This document shows positions 36,216 through 49,000 of a DNA stretch of 64,000 bases, piece by piece (position 1 is the first letter of the stretch; each line of letters starts with the position of its first letter). The translations under genes were made by a program, and so were the position numbers. This stretch comes from Rallus limicola (taxonomy: Eukaryota > Chordata > Aves > Gruiformes > Rallidae), in the NCBI GenBank assembly GCA_022605955.1, contig JAKCOZ010000003.1, positions 51,584,179-51,648,178 on the forward strand. The letters run 5' to 3'. The notes beneath the pieces were generated by a model. That model saw nothing but the letters and a program-made list of their open reading frames with translations. It was not told where the DNA came from and made no database searches.

Positions 36216-36692
36216 ATGGAAAGCACCTGCCAGTGCCCAAGTAGATGTGTGTTAAACCTTGAAAGTGCCTCTTCTCCATCCCCTATGCCTTCATGGGTCC
36301 ATACCTTGCAGTCTGCTTCCATGCTGTCTTTGGGACTGGTGACTCCTCCTGCCCTTCCTACCACTGTGCAAGGGGGAATTTTCTGCCCCAAAATCAGACC
36401 CAAACACAGTTGTGTATCTCTGGCTGCTAGTGTGCCACAGCACACTGCTCACCTCTGTGCATTTGTTACAAAACCCATTGTTGCTCATGACTGTGTAACC
36501 CAAGTGACAGTATCCACAGAGGCTGTGGAATATCTTCTCGCTTGTACAATATGTGCAAAAGATAAAAAGGAAGGACTTTTGGTATATTTGGATGGTGCAA
36601 TGTATGAGCCTACGGGCATGCACTCAGCAAAATTGGTAGTGAGGAGAAACAGCACAGTCTGCAGATTGGATTATTTTGTAGGTGTGGGGTAA
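36216..36692 (+). other. 158-codon ATG open frame, unrecognised
   Basis: The frame begins at a true ATG (ctcagATGG, with G at +4) and stays open for 158 codons. The product would be cysteine- and serine-rich, with no domain, signal peptide or membrane span that I recognise. The opposite strand is also open over much of it (36212-36445 and 36291-36623), which argues for a locally stop-poor composition rather than coding. By a rough estimate assuming about 40% G+C, a frame this long is expected by chance less than once per window of this size, so it is noted but not called a gene. Confidence 0.15.
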
Positions 36693-37740
36693 ACAATAAT
36701 TGTTCTATAACATTCACACAAGCACCTATCTATAGCAACCACATAAGCCTATCCTCCACCAGGTGGGATGTCTGACTCATGTCTGAGGGCCCCAGAATAT
36801 AATTAAAGGAACTTACAGGACTCACAGAAATTGCTCAACATGGGCCTAGAATGTGTTTTGACCCTAGAAGATCAGCTGTCAATGAATGATGAAGGAGGAA
36901 TGTAACAAATACTGCCGTAGCTAGTAACTTCAGTACCAGGCTGTGCTGAAAATAAGAGCTGGCTCTCAGGCTTTGCAGTTCTTGGGGCATCTAGGACACC
37001 AAAGACAGTGATGGTGCATGCGTGTTTGCAGTTCTCTGGCAATTGCCTGCCAAAACGTTTGCACACAGGAGGTGGTCAGTCCCAAAGGCATATTGATTGA
37101 CATGAGGCAGCACCCCACAGAAACCTGAGTGAACGAGGCACTGATCTGCCTGGACAAGATGGAACTTAATTCTCACATAATACTTTGGTTGCCAGAGGAT
37201 ATACATGCCTTTTGTCATCTGGGGACTCTGTCCTCCCTTTTTGCATCTTCTGAAGCCAAAGTCAGGCAAGAAGCTTCACTCTCAGCCGTTACAGCATGCC
37301 TGCGGGCAGTGTGCATCCTGCAGACTGAAAGCTTGGGAGCTGCAGCTGTGGTCCTGTACAGTGGAACCTGGACAAGCAAAACCTCATCTGACTCTCAAAA
37401 ATGGAGATCACCCCCAAGCAATCTGGCTGATGTTCAAGGGAGAGCAGGGAAAATACTGATCTGTACGTATTCCCATTTATTCCACCTGTGGCAATTCCCA
37501 TGATGTTTTCCTGCCGTTTCCCATGGTGAGCTGTGGATTGGGAAAAACCTTACAACATGTTGCCTCAACTTGTTACAGGCCTTGGAATTGTCTGTTTCTC
37601 ATGCTATGTGGTGCGTTTTGATCTTGATGAGTTTTATAGATTGTGCTGTGTGAAGTTGCAAAGTTTCTTCTGAATTAAGTATTGATTTATATATAGCTTT
37701 CTCTAGCCTGAATTTGTAGATTGTCTTTTATAAATATTTC

Positions 37741-37746
37741 AATAAA
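37741..37746 (+). promoter_or_regulatory. Possible polyadenylation signal AATAAA
   Basis: AATAAA is followed about 15 bases later by tatgtggtgg, a GT-rich stretch of the kind found downstream of vertebrate cleavage sites. It is the right way round to serve the plus-strand frames at 36.2-37.5 kb, but the hexamer is common in A+T-rich DNA. Confidence 0.2.
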
Positions 37747-40700
37747 ATATTTCTATGTGGTGGCATTCCTACTTCATTCCAGCTGGCCTGACAGTCATAA
37801 GGTTTTTATCCAGGACAGACTGTTATAAAATTGTAAATCTTTACCAGGTAAAACAATAAGCTCATGGTCAGAGCTGCCAAGGGCTAACAATAAGTGGTGG
37901 TGTTGGCCTTTTTTAAAATTCAGAACAATGTGGGAATGAATATCAGTGTCCATATGAAAACTAGCTTTATTTCTAAAAGGGACTTTGAATTTTTGTATCA
38001 GGCAGTTCTGGTGACAGAGGTCTGCAGGTTGCATCCTCCCTCTTGATCGTTTTCCTTCCTCTGCCTGTGCAGGCAGCAGCATGTGAGAGGAGGAGAATTT
38101 GCCTGGACCCTTCCAGTTCTGGAGCTGTTCACAGCCCTGCATACCCACCCCTTGCTGTGCCTGCAGGTCTCAGTAGATCCTGGGGCAAATGGAAAGGAAG
38201 GAAAGCGGAAGTCCCAGATATTTGGCTAAATATTTACAGATAAAATTGCAAGAGAAAAGCACAGACAGTATTAGTCTGAACACTGTGCAGTGGTGTGGAG
38301 GTCTGGAGCCGACCAAGGGGAAAATGTGGAATAAATATAGAACAGTTGCAAGGGCAGGGAAGTGTACTGCCTTGCATCTTTCATCCAAGTGAGAGTTTCT
38401 GATGAGATCAAATGAACCTTGCATGCTCTTATTTTTTAAAAAAGGAGATAGAGATTGCTTTTTTTTCCCCCCAGAATAGTTCTGTATGAAAATGGAATCC
38501 AAGTAAATTACCCAAATATTTTGCAGTAAGTTCTACCAACAGCACATGGAATGTTCGATTTCCAGAAAAATATTGAATAAAAGGAGTTGGTTTAGCTATA
38601 GTTTCCTGATTTAGCTGTATTTTTGCCTCCTAAGAGAATAGGTAAATAATGGTTTAAAGCAAGGAGCCACCACACTTGCAGGAACAGGAGATGAGATTCA
38701 AGCTATTATAGCAATGATGCATTAACAACTTTATGGCTTTTTTTTTAGTGTATTTCTGACTCCCAGCTACTTTCACTCAGGAGAATTAAGGACTGTAAAA
38801 GATAACTGCTGGTTTGTTTCATTATGATGCTGGAGAATGTGTTTTAAAGGTAATGCTAGAGTTTTAGAGAATGTCGCAAACATAATTTCCATCACAGGAA
38901 GTATTGGTGTTGATAATATAGCGGATGATATTCATGCCAAAACAAAGGCACAAATCTATTCTGACTGTTGAGAGTGTGTACCCAAGAAATCAAGAATTTG
39001 AACTCAGGGGAGTTTGAACTCAACACTTGCAAAAACCAAAAACCAGTTCTTACTGAAACCTGGCACCTCTCGCAGGTTTAGCTGTTTTGCTTCATCAGAG
39101 GAAGCACTGCTTTGGCTCTCAAGTTAAATTAGAAGGCAGCGAAACAATCCAAGAAGTTCAGGCTTCCCCTGGTCTGACCTTGGCTGCTGAAAGCCACCCT
39201 CCCCTGTCACGGCTGTGATTCCTGTAAACCAAGCATTTTACTTCCAGATTATTACATTTACAGGGATTGAACATGTTTGCACTCATGTTCATCAATGCAA
39301 GACAGCTGAATGTACATGGGCTGGTCTTTTCAGAAGGAGGAAGCTTTTCAAGTTCTGCATGGGTGCATTATGAAAACAGTAGACATACTTTAGATTATAT
39401 CATCCTCGCCATCTCTGTGCTATGTCTTCAGGGCATAAAAATTCCTTCCTCTTCAGGTTCTCACAACACACCTGCTTGGCTAAACCTCAATTTATCTGAG
39501 GGGAAAAAAAATGTTCACAGAAACGTTTTCCTTTGACCTGGGACTCCGCCTTTTCCCCTGAGGCCAACTGGCAAGGCCATATCCTCCTCAGCTGTTTGAG
39601 TAACGCCCAGTAATCAGAACTACCAAACAACTAGTTATTTGGGCTGATGGAGGTCTCTAGTGGAAAATCAGCAGAAACACAAGTTCATCTCTGATCTTCA
39701 AGATAAGATCTGCCCGACAGAAAATAAAAAAAAAAAAGACCAAAAAAAAAGCTATTCCCCCTCACCCAGCACATGAGGACAGACAGCAGAAACGTTTTGC
39801 AAAACAATCTGTTCTTAAATGAAAAGGAATTGTAAGAGAACTGCCTTCCTGGGCAGGGTGAAGCTGCTGTGGACATGGGAGCCGAGGTGTGGTTAGGAAG
39901 AAGCAACATCTTCTGCCACCTCTCTTTGGTCAAAGACGTATTTCTTCAAAACAAAGTGAAGAATTTCTGGGCTAACTAAAAATGCAGTAACCTTTCGGTG
40001 GCTCTATATTGCTTGCCACAACTGGCACAAAATCATTTCTCTAGTTGGGAAGGATAAAATTATATTATGCACATGAAAAAGTATTATGCAACTGCACACA
40101 TTATGATGATCTTGCTAGTAATGTTCTTAACAGCTAAATGTCTTAAAAGCAACACACAAACAAAAGTGTACCCAGTATAGAGAAACAAAGTCCCATTCAG
40201 GAGTTGCTCTGGCAACATCTACAGATCATGTCCTACCTGCAAGTCTGGGTAGACATCACAGCAACACAGAACCAGCCCTGCATCACTGCATGTTGAACAA
40301 GCCAATTTGGGCACATCAAGAGGAAAAGAAGCAAACCCAAAACCGCACCAGGGCTTTGAACTTGATTTTCTTTTTTGGTGAGTCAGGTTATTCACCAGAA
40401 CTCACTGATAAATGAGAAAGAACTTCACTCTGATTTAGAACCATCAGTCGTACAAGTTCATCGGGGAGATAACTGTTTGCTGAAAATAATTCAATTAGCA
40501 CAGCATGCTTCATCTCAACATGGACAAAAATCTAAACTGTACAAAGAAGAGTGGGATGCAGAGCATCTGGTAGGTCTAGAGAACTTCTCAACCAGAATCA
40601 GCACAACCCACTACCTCTGGGGACACGCAGAAGAATGTGTCATGATGGGGACCAAAGCGTGCTCCACCCTCTGTCTGATCCTGGGCCAGATTTGACACCT

Positions 40701-41692
40701 CTTCAAACTGAAAATCAAAACTTTTTTAGTTTACTACATATTAAATCAGAGTCACTATCATTATTTTAGAACTGAAGAGGTTAATGCTGACTTAATTATG
40801 GATGAAAAAGAGGACTCAGCATTACTGAAATTCACATAAATCTGCTTTTATAATAAAAAAGAGCACACATGCACATAGTTATACCAATATAATGAAAGAG
40901 TTTCGTTAAAATTGCCTGAGGAAGGTAATAAATAATTCCCTATTGCACCTAAAGCCAATTATGCAATTAAGAATGGAGTTTGAGGAGTGGAATATTCCTT
41001 TTCTTGACCTCTTCACTCCCTGTTGTGTGGTATGATTCTTATGCAAGTCAGAGTGATCCAGTACTGGGTGTTTTACTCATGCTATGTCACTGGAATTAAT
41101 GGGATTGCGTAGTGCAATGAGGGTGGACCAGAGAGACTTCATCACTCTGTTATCAACAATTTTTTTTCCAAGTGCCTTCCTCACATCAAATTCCTTTCAG
41201 CCACAGGGGTTTTGTCAGTAACAGAAATTGGTCTTGGATGAAACTGTTAATTTCCATGTTTCCCATGGTCCCAAATTTCACATGAGTATAAAATATTAAA
41301 TATAATTGAGCAAATATTTCACAGTGGACAATCCTCCCTAAATGTCTTCCCAGGGGACATACTTTCCTCACTGTTATTGAAACACAGACTAAATTGTTTT
41401 AAATTATATTACATCAACTTTCAAGAAGTAACTAGAATTGAAGAAATGTATATTGTTGCTACATGGTGACTGGTCTCTTAAATCATGGTTTGGGGTTTCA
41501 TTTTCCAGTCAGAGGGGTAAACAAAAAATTTCAAGTTGGAGGAGTTGTATTTATTTATTAATAAGTATAATAATACAACGCTGTTCCCCTTCCTCTGTGT
41601 GTCCAGGCACCACTGCAGAGCCCTGCCCTCATGGCCCACAGCCATCCCCACCTGGGGGTCATCCCCAGCTTTCCACTGGTGCACTGATTGGT

Positions 41693-41710
41693 AGCAGCAG
41701 CAGCAGCAGC
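41693..41710 (+). repeat. (AGC)n trinucleotide repeat, six units
   Basis: Six uninterrupted AGC units are followed by ACC AGC, in a locally G+C-richer stretch (about 41590-41740). It could be length-variable. No coding context was established. Confidence 0.9.
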
Positions 41711-42901
41711 ACCAGCTCCTTACAACTAGCCATGGGTTAGACTCCAGCTCTCCTGGATATTGAAGGATATAAGTTCCTACTGCTTCAGTGGAGACCTACG
41801 GAACACAGTCAGGGGTCCCGACATTCCTTGTAAATGAATGCAAAAGAGATGCAAGCACAGCTCAGACAAATTCATTAAAATTCTGTCTAGACTTTGTAGC
41901 AGTGTTTTTCCAATATTCCCATTACTTCAAATAAAAGGCCATTGTAAAAACATCAAGAGTCCATTTTAAAATTTAAAATCTTCAGCTGCCTCTGTATTTA
42001 CAATAAAAATTGCAAATTAACATTTTACTCCAAGATTACCTTCAGGAAATAAACTTGGCTAAAATTTCCTTGATGCTTAAGGAACTTCAGTTGTATAGAT
42101 GTTCTGTGGGCCCTGGATATCCTCTCAGCAGAGATAAAGTGTTATTTTACCTGTCCTCATATCACCCCACAGGCTTTGTTCAAGATGTGATGAAGTGTTA
42201 TTGTACCAACAAAATCACTCCTTTGCAAAATGTAGCACTTACAGCTATTACAAGAGCTGCTAAGATATGTTTTGCACCGTTCATTTTGATTATGAGTATA
42301 GATTGGTGCAGTGCCTCATTTGTCAGTCTGCTGAACTGAAAACCATCTTTTTGTTTAGCAACAGAAAACTGTCAATACCCTTCAAAAGGGATAGAAGAAA
42401 TAGCAAAACTGTTGTTTGCTCTTGGGTTAGGAAAGCAAGTAGCTTTTCGGCTGGTAAGGAACAACAGTGTGGACTTGACTACAGACTCCTACTTGTAGGA
42501 AAAACAGACATTGAGAAGAAGTTATCATTGCTTTTCTCAAAAGAATTAATTTAATCTCTCGGGCTGGAATATCTAGTGACCACTTGCAGAATGGGAGAAA
42601 GCATATTTTTAACAGGCTTTGGTTTCACAAAGATGAAAACATCAGAAAATCTGAAAATTCAGCGTTTGTCTGATGTATTAAAAAATAAAAGTGCTAAAAC
42701 ACGTCTGCCCTAGGCCATAGGGCACGCATGAAGCAATCCATTGACCCTAAGTCTAGCACAGAGCCTTCCTGATTTCCTCTCTCAGTGCTGTAATCTTTGC
42801 AGAGCACTGCTTTTGAATAAAAGCCAATTAATATGACTTCTAGGGCAGTCACTCACCTCTCCAGCTCCTGGTGTACCAGCAGGAGAGACTATCACCTTCA
42901 G

Positions 42902-43018
42902 AGGCTCCAGCACTCGTCCCAGGTTTGCTACTTCCAATATTCTGCTGTTGGAGGGTTTCATATGAGGGAAAACAGGCCTGGCAGCTGCCCCACCTGATTT
43001 TCCTTGTCACTGTGAAAG
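42902..43018 (+). other. Weak candidate exon (117 bp)
   Basis: The left edge follows agactatcaccttcag (moderate acceptor). The right edge is gtgaaag followed by gtaagg (good donor). One frame is open across and beyond both edges (42871-43206, 111 codons). No protein similarity is recognised. Confidence 0.15.
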
Positions 43019-45426
43019 GTAAGGTAGCAGCAGCACATGAATTGTGCTGTTGGCCACTGGTGCCATGTGAAAGACACACAGGGCAGAAGAACAGTGATGA
43101 GCCACTAGCTGTGGAGACCCCTTCCATGGGCATGACTCTCCAAAGACAATCTGTGGTCCCAGATACCATGCATGCAGGTTCACTGCCTGCTCTTCTTTGG
43201 GGTTGAAATTCATTTCACTTTTGCAAGGGCAGGCTTGGGAACTGAATATAGACACATATAGTTCTGAATACATACATATATATCTCTAATTTTTTTCCTT
43301 ACAAACAGCAAAATAACAGCAAAATGTATGTATTAGTTCCACCCTTACCTGCATTGCATTATCTGTTATTTGTCTTTACCATTAAGCAGATTTTACCCCA
43401 TCTACTAAGTCCCTGACTCTGAAGATGCAATTGCTGCTTTGCATGCCTGTGGAGAAGGAAAAGGAAAGGTTGCACAGAAATCCACCCTGTTGCAAGCACT
43501 TTAGGACCAGCCAACCAGGCAGACCCAGGTGTGTGGCAGAGTATCTCCAGAAGAGCTGAATATCTGCCCTAGACTGATTTTAGCTGTGCTGATTAACATC
43601 AGGTGAAAATGTGGGTGCAGGAGTTAAGAAACAAAGGAATGTGTTTTGCAGCTTATGTTGCAATTTTGAGCTTCACGCACAAGAGGAGGGAGAAACATCT
43701 GGCAATAGCGAATGCCCTGAGGACAAAGACACCATACATTAATATTATGGGAACTATTCAAGGCTGTGTTCAATGTATGCTAAAAACTGGCCAACTGGCA
43801 AATTGTTTCCTTTCACTAATCTGATGTAATGAGGTGCTTTTTTTTGTGGGGGAGGGCGGGGTAGGTTAAACAGAATATGAAAACCAATTGCAGGATGTGT
43901 ATTTCACTCCCCAGAAGCCAGATGATGGTGGAGCAAGAGTGGTGGTAGGGTAATGATCACAAGGGTCCTGGGGCAGCAGGTGGGATGACACAGCATAGCA
44001 AAGGCCCATCTACTCCCACAGGAGGATTTCCACCATGCAAACTGGTTTGCATACTCCTCAGAGAAACCCAGCTCTAGGCCAGACTGGCTTGGGAAACAGG
44101 TCAACACATTTCCACTGAAGTCAGATGACTTTCACTCCCTAACAGCAGTGCCAGCATTTCATGACCTGTGTCACCCAGGTTACCCTAGGTCTGTGCTTCA
44201 TGCCACTGCAGCACACAAACTTTGTATGCCTGCATTAGTTTGGTCTCCTGTCCCACAAAGTTAACAGGTGACTGTAAATGTGCATGTGTGATTACAACAG
44301 TCCATAAGATCTGAAGAAACCTGAGATCTGTTATGATGAAAGTCCTATGGAAATCACTAATACAAAAGACAATGCATTAAATGTCTTCTCTCTTACCCCC
44401 ACCTTCTGTTCTTTAAAGTCTTACCCAGAGATAAGTGGGAAAGGATCCTTTGTACGATGTCTCTATGTTTTAATGAGCGAAGACTCTTTGTGCACACTTG
44501 TGCTTTTGCCAAGTTCCCACCAAGGCAAACACAGTGGTGTCATCATTGCTTTGAAACTGGAGGCAAAGATGTCAGGCAGAGCTTGTCAGGACATCTTCTG
44601 AGGTTTTACAGGGAAGCCTTCAGGGTGAAGAAAATTGGAAGTGACCTTTACACAGAATTACTATACATGCAAGTAGGCTTAGCCAGAGAAGAAAGGTTCA
44701 GTGAGAGGTTTCTGTTAGGTTTTATTCATATTTCAAGCCAAGTAAAGCAACTTCATTTCCCTAAGAAAGCGTTGCCATATGGAGCAGGACAAAAATGTAA
44801 TTTAGTCAGCAAGAATTATTGGATGTTATAGCAGAAAACATTAGTAGCAGTATGCAAAATTACATAGGGTTTTGATTTGCTGCAAACACGACCGGTTCCT
44901 GATATACTTTACTATCTCAAATCAATATCTCACCATAAGAAAATAAAGGAAGGGTGGGCCTAAAGAGCAGGAAAAACTCAATGAGCGTTAATGAGCTGCA
45001 GGACTGTCTCACCAGAAAGCTGTCGAAGGTTCTTCCCTTGAACTTTTAAATAGTTTCTGATGGTATCCCAGAGGAAATCTCTTTACCCACCTCTTCCAAT
45101 GATCTAAACAATGCTGTTCAGCTTTACTTAACTCTTAAAAAAGCCTGATTATTCTAAGGAAAAATTACATGAGCATAATGAGTATGCAGCTGTTAGTAGA
45201 AATAAAGGTAAAAATTTATTAAATTTAATTGATCTCATTTTATTCATCTCATAATGTGAAAAAGGAAAGGGAAAAATTATATAAATACACTCTAATGTCA
45301 CACTCACAGTTTTTTCTCCATCTCTCCCTTCTTCATATATAACCAAACAAATAAAATTAATGCAATACAACAAGTGCAATAAATTAAAATTTGAACCTGA
45401 GTGCGGTGTTTTATTTATACTTTCAG
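43019..45426. other. Unique DNA, no gene recognised
   Basis: No repeat family was seen. It includes a short G-rich run at about 43849-43865 (ggggga ggg c gggg pattern). Open frames (for example 44457-44831, plus, 124 codons) show no family signature. Confidence 0.5.
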
Positions 45427-45531
45427 AAAGAATTCTATGAACCATCTTTTGGTGTTCTTTGCACCAGAGATATAGAAACGGTGAAGCAGAGGATAGAATT
45501 AATTTGGGTTTTGCTCTGTCATTTTCATAAG
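45427..45531 (+). other. Candidate in-frame exon, 105 bp
   Basis: The left edge is preceded by gttttatttatactttcag, a strong polypyrimidine acceptor. The right edge is cataag followed by gtaagtg, a perfect match to the vertebrate donor consensus AAG|GTAAGT. The interval is exactly 35 codons and only the phase-0 frame is open, encoding KEFYEPSFGVLCTRDIETVK followed by an isoleucine/leucine-rich stretch ending CHFHK that would suit an amphipathic helix. The other two frames hit stops early. I do not recognise the protein and found no partner exon, so it may be an exon of an unseen gene, a lncRNA or cryptic exon, or chance. Confidence 0.3.
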
Positions 45532-45840
45532 GTAAGTGCCACTGCAGAATTCATTAGGCTGATTACTTTCAAGGGAAAATGTGAGGCAGGCCTACATTGC
45601 AGTTCAGGGACAGTACAAACCACAACATCTTGCCTGCAATTTTACTTGCAAGAGCTGTGCTATACACCTTTGTATAATTTTTCACTCAGCTGTTCCCACC
45701 AGCCAGAGCTTCTTCACAGAAGGAGCACTGTAATCTGCTTGTCAGAGACAACTCCAAGACTCGGTGCAAGTACAGGGGATCATCCTCTGATGGCATGAGC
45801 AGATCCTCCTGTTAGATGTGCATGGCAGCACATCTGCCCC

Positions 45841-46030
45841 CTCCTGCAGTGAGGGGATGAGGAGTGGGCTGTTTGTGGGGCAGGGAAGGAGAGGGGATCA
45901 TCCATCAGGAGAGCAACAAGGGGATGCAGACCCTTGGGAAAAGAAGGAGGAGGTGTAGGTGCCACAAGGGGAGGAGAAAATTGCGCCTCATTGGGTGGGT
46001 GAAATGCTGGGACAGCAGTGCTCCCCACAG
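45841..46030 (+). other. G-rich, GA-skewed patch
   Basis: The plus strand is strongly G-rich for about 190 bases with many GGG/GGGG runs (gaggggatgaggagtgggct, gtggggcagggaaggagagg). It may form G-quadruplex-like structure, although several loops exceed seven bases. It stands out against A+T-rich surroundings. There is no CpG clustering, so it is not a CpG island. Confidence 0.5.
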
Positions 46031-49000
46031 AGTGGGAGGGTCAACCCTAATGCTGGCTTGTAAACTATTCAGGTGAAGTACAAAAGTACAAACTCCATGA
46101 GTGTCTGTGATTCCTTACCCATCTTGTGTTGTGCCAGGGTTCACAGAACCCCTGATGACCCTGTGCCTCAAGCTGCAGTCAAACACCCGTGGTTTTGTTC
46201 TGTCAAGTGTGGTTTTGCTTTGCTGATCAGGTTTTTAATATAATCACATTCCTGCATGAGACCCAATGGCACAAAAATAAAACCATCATCTGCCAATCGG
46301 AAGAAAAAATCGCACAGCAACAGTAGAACAAATCCCAACATGCTCACTTTAATGGGAGGCTGAAGGGCACGTTCACACTAAATGCATTTTTAATGCACTC
46401 TTCCCTGCTTCTCTTTGTAAGCTGTTTGTTTTTAAATACAAGCATGTTCAGTAGTTGAATCATGAAGCTACCCATTGGCAGAGTTAGTTGGCACAATCCA
46501 GCTTTTCTCTCACATTTGGTCCGACTGTGGCACAAAACAAGCTCTTCAACGCTGCAAGCAGCCAGCTGAGAGCTGAACAGGCATCTGAGTGCCACCGAAC
46601 CTACAGCTCCACGGCACCCATGGTCACAGGGTTTTTTTAAATTTCATGAAAGAACACAGTAGTGATGTTTACTGCTTGTGTAATGAATGAGAAAAATATT
46701 TAAGATAATTTTCACAGTAATTCAAACACCCTAGTTGTCTTTTCCATTTTATATTAGATCATATAACAAAACTCCAACTGTGTTCAATTAATAGCATTCA
46801 TTTCATTCAGTTTAGATCAACAGGATCATTTTGACCAGAACTAAGAGGCCTATGTGTTGGGTTTGTCCAAGGACATGAATCTAAACCCAAACATATATAA
46901 CTAAAAGTGTTTAGTGCTGCTCTGTATTCACATGCTTCTGCTTCTGCAGTGGTCATTTTACTCTTTCTTCCATCCGTCATATACCAAAAGATCTAAACAC
47001 ATAAATAATGTTCACTTAACCATTACAATTGTGATTTATTTTTTTCATGTGGAAAAAGTTGTGTTTTGCAAAGCCTTAAAACTTTGACTTAATTACCAGT
47101 TCCTTAAGGAACTGCAGATATATTTCTTAGCTCAAACATTGAAGTAAACTCTCCCATTTTCTTGAGATTAGAGTTTCTTGACCTGGCAATTTCATCTAAA
47201 CATAGAAAAAGAAAATCCCTTTGTAAAATTTCTTATGCAGTCTCAGTAGGTCAAGAAATGCCTCAGAAATCCATAATAGGATCCGTAACATCGCAGAATC
47301 ACATTTTCTAGACCTAGCCTTAAGTTTGGGGAGGATGGGTAAAATGGTCAAAAGACTAGAAATTACCTCCTCGGTATTTGGAAATGAAAGGTGATACATC
47401 TGGGAAATTTCTTACAATCAAAGGCAAACACCCACTCAGTGGATTAAAGGCAGATGAGATGGAGGCAGAAAGAGACCTGCAACACATATTGCTAAGCAGT
47501 TCTCTGATGAGACATTTAAAATGCAAAGCACAGACAAATGACCCATTACAGGGCAGGGTTTCAGAAACAAGCGGAAGAATGTGCTTTAAATTTAAAAAAA
47601 AATTAATGTTGCAATATCACAAATTAATCTGCATTGAGGTTTTAGGAATCAGGATACTGTATGTCTGTATCATGTCTCTGCTGTTTAGACTTAAGATGAA
47701 TGCTATGAAATTAACAGTTGCAGAGTTTCCACACTTCATTGTAGTGCTACAGAAAGAGGAAAGGTGAAGAAGCAGGTGGATCGCTACCAACCTGATGTGA
47801 ATGCCATTGTATCACTGCCTGCAAGTAAGACAAAGTGGAGATGGGTTCAGGGGAGCATGACTCCATTCTCACCTAGGAAGGCTAAGGGGATGTACATGGA
47901 AAGAGAAAAAGAACTGACTGATACACGGGTCATTCTGCATGCATTGTGTTATTAGTTTAAAGAGGCATTTCTGATTTATAAATAATCCTTACAAAAAAGC
48001 ATTTTTAAAATACCCAGGCCAACTCTACCAAACCAGGAACAAACATGTCACCTCCACCAAGGTTACTAAAATTTGCCTGCATCTTTCCACAGATCACACT
48101 TGACCTTGTGCATTTACAGTCTGGCAGATACCTACAAGTAACTAATTTTGTTAGCTGAAACTGGGTTATCCTTGCAGTTTCTTCCAAAGATATTCAGCTA
48201 CAGAACTGTAATCCTATATTTTTATTACTCTTACAAGCATCACTGCTAGGGAATAAAAGAAGTCTCAGTATGCTCAGAGAACTAGTCAAAGACAATGGAC
48301 ACACAACAAATCACACTTGTCTCTGTGCAAATTACCCCTGTTTCATTCTGTCTGTGCTACACAGGCTCCATGCTGACTCATGGCATTACCTCATGGGAAA
48401 CTCCTCTAAGTAGTGATGAGCAGTACTTCTGCAATCTACATACACGATGTCATTACTTGCATCTCACTTTAACACTGCAGTTATCATAATGAAATAGTTA
48501 AACTAATTTTTCTGAAATATACTGAAATATCGACAAGTAAAGAGAATGCATGATAAGCTTGGGAAGGAATGAAGAGGGCACATTTAGGAAAAGACATTTT
48601 AAAAAAGTGGTAGGGAAAGAAATCAGGAAAAGTGTCACTCTTTTTCATGTTGTGTGAGCATGTGATGAAGAAGAGGAATTGGGAAATTACTGTCCCTTGT
48701 CTCTCTCTCTGCCAACTTCCCTTAGTTGCTTTGCATTGGGAGGCATTTGCCAAAAAAAAGAAAAATGTCCAAAGGGCAATGACCCACTAACTCATCCTGT
48801 TCTCTGTGACCTACTGACTGAGGGCCTGAGGTACTTGCAAACAGCATAAGTGCTTTCAGGTACAACAGATTAGTCTTCTGACAAAAGATTTGGTTGCCAG
48901 AAAGCAAGGATTCATCAAAGGATAAACTGCTTGTGGGAAGGGACTGGCATAATGATCACTCACGTTTTAAAACAAAACCTTCACTATGAGATTTGAATTT

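Larger units (their letters stand above)
32957..42900. other. Transposon-poor unique DNA, long open frames at 35.4-37.5 kb
   Basis: No CR1, LTR or DNA transposon was recognised. Simple repeats are the A-rich tract 35428-35520 and (AGC)n 41693-41710. Three of the longest open frames outside repeats lie close together (35422-35904 minus, 36216-36692 plus, 37129-37503 plus; see separate entries and findings). An AATAAA with a following GT-rich stretch lies at 37741. No known protein is recognised. Confidence 0.5.

Noticed and set aside
41590..41740. G+C-richer stretch with (AGC)n as a possible coding polyserine/polyglutamine exon
   Set aside because: Frames across it end quickly and no flanking splice sites or family similarity were found.
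46853..46870. gtgttgggtttgtccaag, resembling the start of some bird LTRs
   Set aside because: Similarity stops after about 12 bases and nothing LTR-like follows.
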